A DNA stretch of 64,000 nt, taken from contig NZ_CP082944.1 of the NCBI RefSeq assembly GCF_019933155.2, positions 3,970,001 through 4,034,000 on the forward strand. The letters are read 5' to 3'. A program made the translations under genes and the position numbers. The notes below the pieces were generated by a model, which saw nothing but the letters and a program-made list of their open reading frames with translations, searched no databases and was not told the origin of the DNA. This DNA is from Metabacillus dongyingensis (GTDB lineage Bacteria > Bacillota > Bacilli > Bacillales > Bacillaceae). This document shows, piece after piece, positions 34,027 through 43,292 of this stretch. Position 1 is the first letter of the stretch; every line of letters starts with the position of its first letter.

Positions 34027-35070
34027 ATGATTACAACAGATGCGCTGCTTGCCATTACACTTGTATGGGGCTTTGTTTTTATCTATGCTGTCATGGCGAC
34101 AATGGATTTCGGAGCAGGCTTTTGGTCGATGATCTACATTAATAAAGAAAAGACGAATGCGACCAATATCGCCAATCGTTATTTATCCCCTACTTGGGAA
34201 GTAACAAATGTATTTATTGTAGCCATTGTCGTAGCACTGTTCAGCTTTTTTCCGGGAGCTACATTTATTCTCGGAACTGTCTTGCTGATTCCGGGAAGCA
34301 TCATTCTTCTGCTTCTGGCGATTCGAAGCGGATTCCTTGTGTTCTCCCATTATTCTAAAGGGTATGAAAAAGCACTTACTTATGTTTCCGGGATTTCCGG
34401 CTTCATCATTCCTGCTATTTTATTGCTGGTGCTGCCCATCACTCATGGCGGGTATATTGAGGTAGTGAACGGTTCCCATCAGCTTCAGCTCGATCAATTA
34501 TTTACAAGTCCAAACGCCTATGCCTTCAGCGGATTCGCGATTACAAGCACACTTTTCCTGTCATCGCTGCTGCTTTCTGATTACTCAAATGCGGCCAATG
34601 AACCGGAAGCCTATAAAGTTTACCGCCGTGATGCGCTAATTTTAGGTCCATTATCTCTTGTAATGGGTTTTTTGATTATGCTGACCCTGCGCACGGAAGC
34701 AAACTGGCTATATACAAACATGATGGAATATTTGCCCTTCCTGATTGGATCTGTTGCGATGTTTATGATTGCGGGCGGTGCTCTTTTCTTACCATCGCAA
34801 AAAGACAAAAGAACGATTGGGAGACCAAGAATCGCGGTTGTTGCCGTAACCATTCAATATTTACTTGCAAGCTATGCATACGGGCGGGCACACTTGCCTT
34901 ATATGCTGTACCCAGATGTTTCCATCCAGGATGGCTTTACTCATCCCAACACCTTCCATGCTGTGTTTATTACTTATATAGTTGGATTTTCCATTCTCTT
35001 TCCTGGATTCTTTTACTTCTGGCGCTTGTTTATGAAGGACAAACGGTATTTGAAGCAAAATGAATCATGA
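34027..35070 (+). CDS. ythB: Cytochrome bd-type oxidase subunit II (YthB)
   Basis: The 347-residue protein has about eight helices and the CydB N-terminal pattern (LVWGFVFIYAVMATMDFGAG). It partners with subunit I to form the quinol oxidase. GGAGGCG lies upstream of the ATG. A terminator follows the stop. The small basic third subunit (CydX-like) was not found nearby. Confidence 0.9.
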   Translation: MITTDALLAITLVWGFVFIYAVMATMDFGAGFWSMIYINKEKTNATNIANRYLSPTWEVTNVFIVAIVVALFSFFPGATFILGTVLLIPGSIILLLLAIRSGFLVFSHYSKGYEKALTYVSGISGFIIPAILLLVLPITHGGYIEVVNGSHQLQLDQLFTSPNAYAFSGFAITSTLFLSSLLLSDYSNAANEPEAYKVYRRDALILGPLSLVMGFLIMLTLRTEANWLYTNMMEYLPFLIGSVAMFMIAGGALFLPSQKDKRTIGRPRIAVVAVTIQYLLASYAYGRAHLPYMLYPDVSIQDGFTHPNTFHAVFITYIVGFSILFPGFFYFWRLFMKDKRYLKQNES

Positions 35071-35071
35071 A

Positions 35072-35101
35072 AAAACAAGGTGCAGCTGCACCTTGTTTCT
35101 T
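35072..35101 (+). terminator. Terminator of the ythAB operon
   Basis: AACAAGGTGCAG/CTGCACCTTGTT is a perfect palindromic stem followed by TCTT. Confidence 0.8.
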
Positions 35102-35173
35102 AAATCCTGCGAATGAAAAACCCTTTACTAAGCAAAACTAACTGTTGAACCCTAAACAAGGAGATGTTGATGA

Positions 35174-35332
35174 ATGCCAAGAGAAGTAATGTGTGAAGTC
35201 AATAACTGTGAGTATTGGGGCAATGGCAATCTGTGTAAAGCTGATTCCATCTATGTAGTCAGCCATAAAGGAGATACTGCTTCCCGCAGCGAGGAAACAG
35301 ACTGTAAAACCTTTAAACCTCATGATCTTTAA
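35174..35332 (+). CDS. DUF1540 small Cys-rich protein
   Basis: The 52-residue protein MPREVMCEVNNCEYWGNGNL carries four Cys residues in the DUF1540 pattern (CxVxNCxYxxxGxxC, then ETDCKTFKP). The spacing suggests a small metal-binding or redox fold, but the role is unknown. AAGGAG at 35158-35163 gives 10 nt spacing. A strong terminator follows the stop. Confidence 0.88.
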   Translation: MPREVMCEVNNCEYWGNGNLCKADSIYVVSHKGDTASRSEETDCKTFKPHDL

Positions 35333-35367
35333 GAAAAAGGGACAGCTTCACGCTGTCCTTTTTCTCT
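35333..35367. terminator. Bidirectional terminator between the DUF1540 gene and mntD
   Basis: AAAAAGGGACAGC/GCTGTCCTTTTT perfect stem with loop TTCAC. Confidence 0.9.
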
Positions 35368-35372
35368 ATTAT

Positions 35373-35391
35373 TGATAATGAGAATCATTTT
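35373..35391. promoter_or_regulatory. Orphan Fur-like box in a convergent intergenic region
   Basis: GATAATGAGAATCATTTTT matches the 19-bp Fur consensus at 16 positions. It lies between the 3' ends of the DUF1540 gene and mntD, with no protein gene downstream on either strand. Confidence 0.5.
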
Positions 35392-35412
35392 TATTCATAT
35401 TTTCCACAATCT

Positions 35413-36315
35413 TTATTCGTTCAATTCGGCCGAAGCAAATTTTCTTCTTGAAAGGAGCTTAGATATTAACCCATGTTTAGGTGAAAAGATAAATGTAAGG
35501 AAAAAGATCAGTCCTGCAGCAGTTGCCATTGCCCCTGCAATCGAGACATTCAGCCATGTTGCTGCATAGTAGCCTGCAACAGCAGATAAAATCCCGATCA
35601 TTGAACTGATGACCAGCATATGAAGCAATTTATCCGTCAGCAGATAAGCAGCTGATGCAGGTACAATAAGCATGGCTACAACTAAAATAGCCCCTACACT
35701 GTCAAATGATGCAACCGTAGTTATAGAGAGCATTCCCATTTGCAGATAATGAATGAGCAGCACAGGTATCCCAATTGCGACAGCCATCTGCGGGTCAAAC
35801 GATGAAATCTTAAATTCCTTATAAAAAAGAACGATTATCAATAGATTGATGAAAAAGACGGAACCAAGCATCCATACTGCTTTTGGACCCAGATCAACAC
35901 CTGATATCGTGATCGTATCCCACGGCACAAAAGTTATTTCTCCCATCAGCGCGTGATCCACATCCAGATGGATGTTTCCTCCAAACAAAGAAAGCAGGAT
36001 AACGCCAATGGCAAAGAGAGATGTAAAAACAACTCCGATTGCCGCATCTGATTGAACCCCTTTGGCATTTAAAATTTGTACGAGAAAGGCTGTAAGCAAT
36101 CCGACAATAGCCGCTCCAATAAACATCGAGATCCCATCTAAACTTCTGCTTACAAAATATGCGCACACGATGCCGAGCAAAACAGAATGACTGATCGCAT
36201 CTGCAAGCATAGCCATTTTTCTTAAGATCAGAAAACAGCCAATCATGGCACAGGTTACACCAACCAGTGAACCTGTAAGTAAGATCCATGCATCATAACT
36301 CATTGATATAGCCAC
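35413..36315 (-). CDS. mntD: Manganese ABC importer permease MntD
   Basis: The 300-residue ABC-3 family permease has about eight to nine helices and blocks such as LRKMAMLADAISHSVLLGI and VGAILVVAMLIVPASAAYLL. It corresponds to B. subtilis MntD (YtgD, 295 residues), one of two different permeases of the Mn2+ importer. Its start overlaps the mntC stop by 16 nt. It is the last gene of the operon. Confidence 0.92.
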   Translation of the reverse strand: MAISMSYDAWILLTGSLVGVTCAMIGCFLILRKMAMLADAISHSVLLGIVCAYFVSRSLDGISMFIGAAIVGLLTAFLVQILNAKGVQSDAAIGVVFTSLFAIGVILLSLFGGNIHLDVDHALMGEITFVPWDTITISGVDLGPKAVWMLGSVFFINLLIIVLFYKEFKISSFDPQMAVAIGIPVLLIHYLQMGMLSITTVASFDSVGAILVVAMLIVPASAAYLLTDKLLHMLVISSMIGILSAVAGYYAATWLNVSIAGAMATAAGLIFFLTFIFSPKHGLISKLLSRRKFASAELNE

Positions 36316-37631
36316 TCCTTCCTGCTCAGGTTATTCATAGATTCAGGAAGCAGCATTGGCTCTCTATTATGATCTTTTAACAGGTTCATTAATCGATCCT
36401 TTATATCACCTGACATCATTTCAACATCAACATCATCACGGCTGGTAATTTGAAGCTGGGCAAGTTCCATTTCATGCATAAGATACATTTCATAAAGACG
36501 CTGATTTAAAGCAAGCTGATAGGAAAGCTGCAGGCCATTTTCTGTAAGCCTCCATGTATCCCCTTCTGTTTTCATGACAAGCCGTTTTTTCAAAAGCTCA
36601 TTTAATGATTTGCTGACCAGCTTGTTTGCAACTTTTCTTTTTTTCACTATTTCGTCAAGCGGGAAGGATGCAGCTGAATATTTGTCCCCTGCACGTTCTG
36701 TCAAATCGTAGAAAGACAGAAGCAGCTGCTCAACAGATGTTCTTTTTCTCAGCTTCATTTGCTTAATTGCTTTTGAAACAAGGCCGCGTTTCGGAGCAAA
36801 AATCAACGAGATTAAAAAGAGCAATGTAGCTGCAACGATAATCAGCGGACCTGTTGCCATTCCTTTTGTCGTTGTGCTCAGGAACGTTCCAGCCACGCCG
36901 GAGATTCCTCCGATAATACCGGCAATGATCACCATATGACCAAGTTTATCTGTCCAATATCTCGCTGCGATGGCAGGAGTGATCAGCATAGCTGCCATTA
37001 AAATGACCCCTACTGTCTGAAGACCAATAACGACTGCACAAACAATTAATACCATGAGCAGGCCATTTAAAAAAGATGTTGGCAGCCCAATTCCTTTTGC
37101 AAATTGAGGGTCAAACGTCAGAATCTTAAATTCTTTAAAAAAGACAGCTGTCAGCAGGAGCAAAATGGCTGCAATCCACGTAATGATCTGAACATCCTGC
37201 CCGACCATTGAAGCTGCTTTTCCGAAAATAAAATCACTCAAGCCGCTTTGATTTCCCCCGCGGTTGTGCTGAATGAAAGTCAGCAGCACAATTCCAAATC
37301 CAAAGAATACAGACAAAACTAGCCCAAGGGCTGAGTCTTCTTTAATTCGGGAATTATGAATGATAAATTGGATAAGCCATGCAGCAATCATCCCTGAAAT
37401 GGCTGCTCCGACAAGAAACCAAATTAATGATTTGGATCCGTAAAGAAGGAATGCCATACACACACCCGGCAAGGCAGCATGTGCCATCGCATCTCCAATC
37501 AGACTTTGTTTCCTGAGGAGAGCAAAGCTTCCGAGAACTCCGCTTGCAAGACCAAGCAGCATCGTGCCAAGCAAAACCCACTGCGTATTCTGATTTTGCA
37601 ATTGATAGAATAGTTCATCCATCATCATCAC
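36300..37631 (-). CDS. mntC: Manganese ABC importer permease MntC with C-terminal winged-helix extension
   Basis: The 443-residue protein has an ABC-3 permease domain (about 1-280, with RKQSLIGDAMAHAALPGV) followed by a soluble tail of about 150 residues resembling the winged helix and dimerisation parts of DtxR/MntR metalloregulators (RKVANKLVSKSLNELLKK). The same fusion occurs in B. subtilis MntC (YtgC, 435 residues). The tail could sense metal or regulate gating, which is not established. It overlaps mntD and lies 9 nt after mntB. Confidence 0.92.
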   Translation of the reverse strand: MMMMDELFYQLQNQNTQWVLLGTMLLGLASGVLGSFALLRKQSLIGDAMAHAALPGVCMAFLLYGSKSLIWFLVGAAISGMIAAWLIQFIIHNSRIKEDSALGLVLSVFFGFGIVLLTFIQHNRGGNQSGLSDFIFGKAASMVGQDVQIITWIAAILLLLTAVFFKEFKILTFDPQFAKGIGLPTSFLNGLLMVLIVCAVVIGLQTVGVILMAAMLITPAIAARYWTDKLGHMVIIAGIIGGISGVAGTFLSTTTKGMATGPLIIVAATLLFLISLIFAPKRGLVSKAIKQMKLRKRTSVEQLLLSFYDLTERAGDKYSAASFPLDEIVKKRKVANKLVSKSLNELLKKRLVMKTEGDTWRLTENGLQLSYQLALNQRLYEMYLMHEMELAQLQITSRDDVDVEMMSGDIKDRLMNLLKDHNREPMLLPESMNNLSRKEWLYQ

Positions 37632-37640
37632 TCACTCCTG

Positions 37641-38390
37641 TTATGTTTCATCCACAAGCACACTTTGATTCTGTAAAAATGTGAGCCTGCCTCCGTATGT
37701 TTTTTGAAGATTATCCATGGTAAAGACTTCACTTGTTGGACCAAATGCAATCTTCCTTAAATTCAGGAGCAGAACCCAGTCGAAATATTCTTCAACTGTC
37801 TGCAGATCATGATGAACAACTAAAACCGTCTTCTGCCTTGCTTTTAATTCATTTAGAAGGGATATAATCGCTTTTTCAGTTGCCGCATCAACACCCACAA
37901 ACGGTTCATCCATGAAATACACATCTGCATCCTGTGCAAGAGCTCTTGCTAAAAACACACGCTGCTGCTGTCCGCCTGAAAGCTGGCTGATTTGTCTGTC
38001 AGCGAAATCAAGCATGCCGACTTTTTCGAGACATCCCCGGGCAAATTCTGTATCCTTTTTTCCCGGACGCTTTAGCCAGCCAATATGTCCATATCGTCCC
38101 ATGAGAACAACATCAAGAGCATTCGTGGGAAAATCCCAATCCACTGATCCGCGCTGTGGGACATAACCGACGCGTTTACGCTGTTTTTTATAATGATCAC
38201 CATAGATTTCAACTTCTCCGGATGCAACTGGAATCAATCCTAAAACAGCTTTAATTAAAGTGGATTTCCCGGCTCCATTTGGTCCGATAATCCCAATTAA
38301 TTTTCCTTCCGGAACTTCAAACCCCACCTCTTGCAGAACTGGTTTGCGGTGATAGGCTACTGTCAAATTTTCAACAGTTACTGGATACAT
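37641..38390 (-). CDS. mntB: Manganese ABC importer ATPase MntB
   Basis: The 249-residue ATPase has Walker [10 protein letters not shown] near 36-44, signature LSGGQQQR, Walker B VYFMDEP and switch His in VVHHD. It matches B. subtilis MntB (YtgB, 250 residues) and energises Mn2+ uptake through MntCD. It is 18 nt downstream of mntA in a tight operon. Confidence 0.93.
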   Translation of the reverse strand: MYPVTVENLTVAYHRKPVLQEVGFEVPEGKLIGIIGPNGAGKSTLIKAVLGLIPVASGEVEIYGDHYKKQRKRVGYVPQRGSVDWDFPTNALDVVLMGRYGHIGWLKRPGKKDTEFARGCLEKVGMLDFADRQISQLSGGQQQRVFLARALAQDADVYFMDEPFVGVDAATEKAIISLLNELKARQKTVLVVHHDLQTVEEYFDWVLLLNLRKIAFGPTSEVFTMDNLQKTYGGRLTFLQNQSVLVDET

Positions 38391-38408
38391 AGAAATACAC
38401 CTGCCTTA

Positions 38409-39335
38409 TTATTTCAATGATGAAACAATTGTATCGATATTGTGTTTAAACATTCCTAAATAGGTTCCTTCTTCGGTACCTTCTTCACCCATGGCATCAG
38501 AATACAACTGTCCGCCAATAACGACTTCATGGCCTCTCTTTTTTGAGCCTTCCACAACGGCGTTAATCGACTTTTCAGATATACTGCTTTCCACAAATAC
38601 TGCTTTAATCTCACGGTCGACCAGGACATCGACTAAATTTTGCACATCTCGCAGACCGTATTCAGAATCTGTGCTCAATCCTTGAAGACCCATCACTTCA
38701 AATCCATAGGCGTTTCCAAAGTAAGTAAATGCATCATGCGCTGTTACAAGCACTCTGCTTTCTTCAGGAATGGTCCCAACCTGTTCTTTCGCATATTGAT
38801 CCATTTCTTGAAGCTTTTTCTTGTAAGAAGCAGCATTTTCCGCAAATTCATCCTTATTTTCAGGTGAAAGCTTGCTGAGCTCTTCTTCTACTATATCAAC
38901 GGTATGAATCCATAAAGAGATATCAAACCATACATGGGGATCGTGTATATTGGCGTTCGATTTATCATTTATTAATTTATTTTCGGGAATGGCACTTGCT
39001 ACCGGCACAGTAGGCTTTTCATTAGACATTTTTTCAAAAATTTCACCCATCTTGCCTTCTAAGTGCAGACCGTTATAAAAAATAATATCTGCCTGATTCA
39101 GCTTTTGAATATCTCCTTGTGAAGCCTGATATAAGTGGGGATCAATACCGGGCCCCATTAAAGACTTTACTTCTACTGCGTCGCCCGCAACATTTCGTGT
39201 GACATCCGCTATTTGCGCAGTTGTTGTCGTTACCTTTATCTTTCCATTGTCTTCCCCGCTCGCGCCCTGGCTGCACGCTGTCATAATAGCGGACAGTGCC
39301 AGAATTGAAATCAGCATTAGCAATCTCTTTTTCAT
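38409..39335 (-). CDS. mntA: Manganese-binding lipoprotein MntA
   Basis: The 308-residue cluster-A-I binding protein has lipobox MTAC (Cys21) and metal ligands at His in DPHLYQAS, His in IHDPHVWFD, Glu/Asp in the VFVESSIS region and Asp in LYSDAMGEEG. Unlike the ZnuA-like protein in this window it has no His-rich loop, consistent with Mn2+ preference. It matches B. subtilis MntA (YtgA, 306 residues). Its long leader contains MntR-like operators. Confidence 0.92.
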   Translation of the reverse strand: MKKRLLMLISILALSAIMTACSQGASGEDNGKIKVTTTTAQIADVTRNVAGDAVEVKSLMGPGIDPHLYQASQGDIQKLNQADIIFYNGLHLEGKMGEIFEKMSNEKPTVPVASAIPENKLINDKSNANIHDPHVWFDISLWIHTVDIVEEELSKLSPENKDEFAENAASYKKKLQEMDQYAKEQVGTIPEESRVLVTAHDAFTYFGNAYGFEVMGLQGLSTDSEYGLRDVQNLVDVLVDREIKAVFVESSISEKSINAVVEGSKKRGHEVVIGGQLYSDAMGEEGTEEGTYLGMFKHNIDTIVSSLK

Positions 39336-39732
39336 TCATGATCCTCCTCTTTCCTTCGTCAACAAATGTTTCCCTGGTGCAAGTTTTTAAGTAAAAAAAG
39401 AACTTTCCTTCGCAAAAACCATTTTATGAAAGAAAGTTAGGTACTGTGCTAATAAGTTAGCTTGTTTCATGATTTGTTGATTAGTATAATTATTTTGCCT
39501 ATACGCAACAATTTAAAGCATTTTTATCTTTCTGTCAATCATTCTTTCTCGACAAAAAAAGGCCAGCTACATAAATAGCTGGTCTAAGATTGAAGCAGAG
39601 AGGGCTGATTGTCGAAATGATGTCTCTAGCATCATTCCTTTTATTTTTATCATGGAATGCGAAATTTTACAAAAACGCAAAATCTGATTTTGTAAGGGTA
39701 AAATCTGATTTTCACTTAAAGAAAAATCTATT
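39336..39732 (-). promoter_or_regulatory. mntA leader and promoter region (397-nt gap)
   Basis: On the minus strand a sigma-A promoter is visible: TTGACA (39533-39538), 17-nt spacer, TAAATT (39510-39515). Three MntR-like sites follow: TTTTGCCTATACGCAACA at 39493-39510, a site at 39400-39419 (TTTTTGCGAAGGAAAGTT on the minus strand) and one at 39368-39386 (AACTTGCACCAGGGAAACA on the minus strand). A hairpin AACTTTC/GAAAGTT with a T run at about 39394-39437 could terminate or attenuate the leader transcript. The men terminator lies at the left-hand end of menC. Confidence 0.55.
39554..39585 (-). terminator. Terminator after menC
   Basis: On the minus strand AGACCAGCTA/TAGCTGGCCT with a short loop is followed by seven T residues. 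Confidence 0.88.
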
Positions 39733-40842
39733 TTACTTCGAAAAACGTTCGGTATGTGTACAGTATTTTGCTAATTTGCTGCGGTTCACTTCAAATCCGA
39801 GCCCTGGCCCTCGAGGAACATCAATTTTCCCATTATGCACGGTAACGGGGGGAGAAATGATATCTTCTTCCCAATATCGTGCAGAAGCAGAGATATCACC
39901 GGGTATCGTGAAATTCGGAAGGGATGCAAGAGCGATGTTATGTGCGCGTGAAACCCCTGTCTCAAGCATTCCTCCTACCCAAACTGGAATGCTGTGCTGC
40001 AGACAATAATCATGGATTTTCTTGGATTCTGAAAGACCGCCCACTCTTCCAGGCTTAATATTGATGACGCGGCAGCTGCCAAGCTGAATCGCTTTTTTCG
40101 CATCGTTCAGAGTAATAATGCTCTCATCAAGGCAAATCGGGGTTTCTAATTGGGACTGAAGAACGGCATGATCAATAATATCATCGTGTGCAAGCGGCTG
40201 TTCAATCATTATGAGATTGTATTCATCGAGCTGCTTTAAAAGACTGATGTCATCAAGCGTATACGCAGAGTTGGCATCAGCCATTAATGGAACATCCGGA
40301 AAGCGGTTCCTGATTTCATGGAGCAGGACAGCATCTAATCCCGGCTTTATTTTCACCTTTATTCTTTTATATCCATCACTGACATGCTTCCCTATCGTTT
40401 CAAGCATGTGATCGATTGAAGCCATGCCCACTACTACACCAGAATCAATTTGATTATTTGTTCCGCCTAAAATGGCTGCAAGCGGCTTGTCCTGCACCTT
40501 TGCATAAAGATCCCAAACAGCACCTTCAATTGCTGCTTTAGCCATTTGATTTCTTCTAATATAAGAAAAAGAGTCAATGAATCCCTCCGGATTTTGATAT
40601 GGTTTCTTAAGCAGCTCAGGGATTAGGAACGACTTCAGCATGTGATGACATGTTCCAATCGTTTCTTCGGTATACCATGGTGAAGAGAAAGCAACGACTT
40701 CCCCCCATCCAATCTGTCCGCTTCGATCCTGTATTTCAATTAGTATGCTCTCTCTCTTATAAACTGTTTCAATACTGGATTGAAATGGTGAAACAAGCTT
40801 CATTTCAAGATGATGTAGCTTAACTGCCTGCACATCAATCAT
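39733..40842 (-). CDS. menC: o-Succinylbenzoate synthase
   Basis: The 369-residue enolase-superfamily enzyme dehydrates SHCHC to o-succinylbenzoate in menaquinone synthesis. Metal ligands are in MADANSAY, MIEQPL and CLDESI, with catalytic lysines in RIKVKIKPG and NIKPGRVGG. The Bacillus MenC type may also racemise N-succinylamino acids. The ATG at 40842 has GGAGG at 6 nt and overlaps the menE stop by 8 nt. Confidence 0.94.
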   Translation of the reverse strand: MIDVQAVKLHHLEMKLVSPFQSSIETVYKRESILIEIQDRSGQIGWGEVVAFSSPWYTEETIGTCHHMLKSFLIPELLKKPYQNPEGFIDSFSYIRRNQMAKAAIEGAVWDLYAKVQDKPLAAILGGTNNQIDSGVVVGMASIDHMLETIGKHVSDGYKRIKVKIKPGLDAVLLHEIRNRFPDVPLMADANSAYTLDDISLLKQLDEYNLIMIEQPLAHDDIIDHAVLQSQLETPICLDESIITLNDAKKAIQLGSCRVINIKPGRVGGLSESKKIHDYCLQHSIPVWVGGMLETGVSRAHNIALASLPNFTIPGDISASARYWEEDIISPPVTVHNGKIDVPRGPGLGFEVNRSKLAKYCTHTERFSK

Positions 40843-42286
40843 GAGTACCTCCAAGAGCCTCTGCAAGCTTTCGTCGCACTAATTTATTTGAGGCATTTCT
40901 CGGCAGCTTACTTAAAAAGTGAATTCGCTTTGGTATTTTATATTTTGCAAGCATAGCGGAACAATAGGAAATCAGTTCTTCCTCGCTTACTGCATTATTT
41001 ACAGCAATGAAAGCGTGCGGAACCTGACCCCATTTTGCATCAGGCATTCCGGTTACCCCGGCTTCAATGACCGAAGGATGAGAAAGAAGGGCAGCTTCTA
41101 TTTCTGCAGGGTAAATATTTTCTCCGCCTGAGACGATAAGATCTGATCGCCTGTCAAGGACATATAAAAAGCCTTCCTCATCCAAATACCCCATATCTCC
41201 TGTTTGAAGCCATCCATTATGAATTTCTGCTTCACGCTTCCAATACCCTTTCGTTACGTTCGGGCCCTGTACATGAATTTCTCCCTCTGTAAAAGGCGGG
41301 CAAGCAAGATCGTTCTTCATAATTTTAATCTCGCAGGGAAAAAGCGGTTTTCCTGCAGAACCAAGCTTTGTCAGGCTGTACTCTGGTGATAGTGTGACAA
41401 TTTGCGAGGAGGTTTCTGTCATTCCGTATGTTTGATATACCGGAATTTTTTTCATTTCACATTCTTTCAATAAAGGAATAGGTGCCGGCCCTCCGCCTAA
41501 AAGCATGCATCTGAAGGTTCCCGGATATGTGCTTTCTCCAAGGCTTTCCAGCATTTGAGAAAGCATTGTCTGGACAACTGAAACGATAGTAGCTCCCTTC
41601 TCCATGATGGCGCGGTTAGCTCTTGATGGGTGGAAGGATTCATGGAGAATGACGGTCATTCCATAGATTACCCCTCTCATTAGGATGGACAGCCCGCTGA
41701 TATGAAAGAGCGGAACGGCACACAGCCATCTGTCATCATGATGAAGGCCCAGATTCAAAGATGAGCCGGCAGCGCTCCAATAGTGGTTGCCGTATGTTTG
41801 TAGAACACCCTTTGGTTTACCGGTAGTTCCTGATGTATACATAATTGTTGCTGTCTGATCTAACTGAAAGGAATATTCATATTGAACAGGACCAGTTATA
41901 GTTGATGCATGCTCTATGCTATCAATCGTTGTCCAGCTTGGATTCTCCCATTCTTGATTAAGGGCTGCATCACAAATAAGAAATTTTGCTTCTGAATCCC
42001 TTAATTGCCAATCAAGCTCTGAGGCCGTCAATCTTGTATTTAACAGAACGGCCGTTGCTCCAAGGTATGTAAGCGCATGAATAGCAGAAGCCATCTCTAT
42101 ACTGTTTTTCATAAGGATTGCAGCATGCTGTCCCTTTTTTATCCCCATTTGCTGATAGACATACGCTTTTTGTTCGGACAGTTCATGCAGCTCCCGAAAC
42201 GTTAATGTTTTATCGTCAGTCATGAGCGCAATTCTGTCAGGAGTCAAATAGGCACGTTGTTTTAACCAATTAGGCATTGTATTCAC
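40835..42286 (-). CDS. menE: o-Succinylbenzoate-CoA ligase
   Basis: The 483-residue ANL-family adenylating enzyme has the phosphate loop TIMYTSGTTGKPKGV, the YGMTETSS motif, TGDMGYLDEEG and a C-terminal lysine in RNASNKLVRRKL. It activates o-succinylbenzoate to the CoA thioester. A GTG start at 42286 is favoured because GGCGGTGA lies about 6 nt upstream; the internal ATG at 42277 is farther away. It is separated from menB by a hairpin and a decayed repeat. Confidence 0.94.
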   Translation of the reverse strand: MNTMPNWLKQRAYLTPDRIALMTDDKTLTFRELHELSEQKAYVYQQMGIKKGQHAAILMKNSIEMASAIHALTYLGATAVLLNTRLTASELDWQLRDSEAKFLICDAALNQEWENPSWTTIDSIEHASTITGPVQYEYSFQLDQTATIMYTSGTTGKPKGVLQTYGNHYWSAAGSSLNLGLHHDDRWLCAVPLFHISGLSILMRGVIYGMTVILHESFHPSRANRAIMEKGATIVSVVQTMLSQMLESLGESTYPGTFRCMLLGGGPAPIPLLKECEMKKIPVYQTYGMTETSSQIVTLSPEYSLTKLGSAGKPLFPCEIKIMKNDLACPPFTEGEIHVQGPNVTKGYWKREAEIHNGWLQTGDMGYLDEEGFLYVLDRRSDLIVSGGENIYPAEIEAALLSHPSVIEAGVTGMPDAKWGQVPHAFIAVNNAVSEEELISYCSAMLAKYKIPKRIHFLSKLPRNASNKLVRRKLAEALGGTHD

Positions 42287-42310
42287 TTCTGTTCACCGCC
42301 TTTATATTAG

Positions 42311-42376
42311 AAAAACGCAAGCGCTTTGATCAGATCCGTTCTGACCGAGGAGCTAGACGCCTTTGCTAGACATGTC
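42311..42376 (-). repeat. Decayed dispersed intergenic repeat, copy 2
   Basis: Read on the minus strand this copy contains CTAGCTCCTCGGTCAGAACG, the best-preserved form of the core shared with 866-915 and 49423-49448. It lies between menB and menE inside the men gene run. Confidence 0.55.
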
Positions 42377-42403
42377 TCAAACTCTAAATAATATTCTGAT
42401 ACT

Positions 42404-42438
42404 ATAAGAAAGCAGCTTGATGAAATCATCAAGCTGCT
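42404..42438 (-). terminator. Terminator or processing hairpin after menB
   Basis: GCAGCTTGATGA/TCATCAAGCTGC forms a 12-bp stem with loop TT on the minus strand, followed by TTTCTTAT. It would split the men cluster into menFDHB and menEC units. Confidence 0.8.
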
Positions 42439-42447
42439 GCATGTTAT

Positions 42448-43266
42448 TTAAGGGAATCTTGGGAACTGCTTGAAGTCAGGGCTGCGTTTTTCTTTAAATG
42501 CATCTCTTCCTTCTTTTGCTTCATCCGTTGTATAGTACAGAAGAGTTGCGTCTCCTGCAAATTGCTGAATGCCTGCTAGGCCGTCTGTATCCGCATTAAA
42601 TGCAGCTTTAAGGAAACGAATGGCAGTCGGGCTCTTTTCTAAGATTTCCTCGCACCATTGAACTGTTTCTTCTTCAAGCTTTTCTAAAGGCACAACCGTG
42701 TTGACAAGACCCATGTCAAGCGCTTCCTGTGCATTATATTGACGGCATAGGAACCAGATCTCGCGTGCTTTTTTATGTCCGACAATACGGGCAAGGTATC
42801 CTGAACCATAGCCAGCATCAAAGCTGCCTACTTTTGGTCCCGTTTGGCCAAAAACAGCATTGTCTGCTGCAATTGTTAAATCACAGACAATATGAAGCAC
42901 ATGGCCGCCTCCGATTGCGTATCCTGCCACCATGGCAATAACCGGTTTTGGTATCACGCGGATTAAACGCTGCAGATCAAGAACATTCAAACGCGGAATT
43001 TGGTCTTCACCAACATAACCGCCATGTCCGCGCACCTTTTGGTCGCCGCCTGAACAGAATGCTTTTCCACCTGTTCCAGTTAATATAATAACTCCAACAT
43101 TTGCATCATCTCTTGCATAAGCAAAAGCATCAATTAATTCCATTACCGTTTTCGGACGGAATGCATTATGTACCTCTGGACGATTAATAGAGATCTTGGC
43201 AATCCCATTATACGTTTCATATAAAATATCTTCGTACTTGCGTTCAGCAATCCATTCTACTGTCAT
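42448..43266 (-). CDS. menB: 1,4-Dihydroxy-2-naphthoyl-CoA synthase
   Basis: The 272-residue crotonase-fold enzyme closes the second ring of the naphthoquinone. Family marks are [23 protein letters not shown] (oxyanion hole) and the active-site region [14 protein letters not shown]. Length matches B. subtilis MenB. AAGGAGG precedes the ATG. It follows menH by 26 nt. Confidence 0.95.
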   Translation of the reverse strand: MTVEWIAERKYEDILYETYNGIAKISINRPEVHNAFRPKTVMELIDAFAYARDDANVGVIILTGTGGKAFCSGGDQKVRGHGGYVGEDQIPRLNVLDLQRLIRVIPKPVIAMVAGYAIGGGHVLHIVCDLTIAADNAVFGQTGPKVGSFDAGYGSGYLARIVGHKKAREIWFLCRQYNAQEALDMGLVNTVVPLEKLEEETVQWCEEILEKSPTAIRFLKAAFNADTDGLAGIQQFAGDATLLYYTTDEAKEGRDAFKEKRSPDFKQFPRFP

Positions 43267-43292
43267 TTTGTACTGCCTCCTTATAAATACGT

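Noticed and set aside
35372..35569. 65-residue frame starting inside the orphan Fur box
   Set aside because: It is antisense to mntD, its start lies in the box and no ribosome site precedes it.
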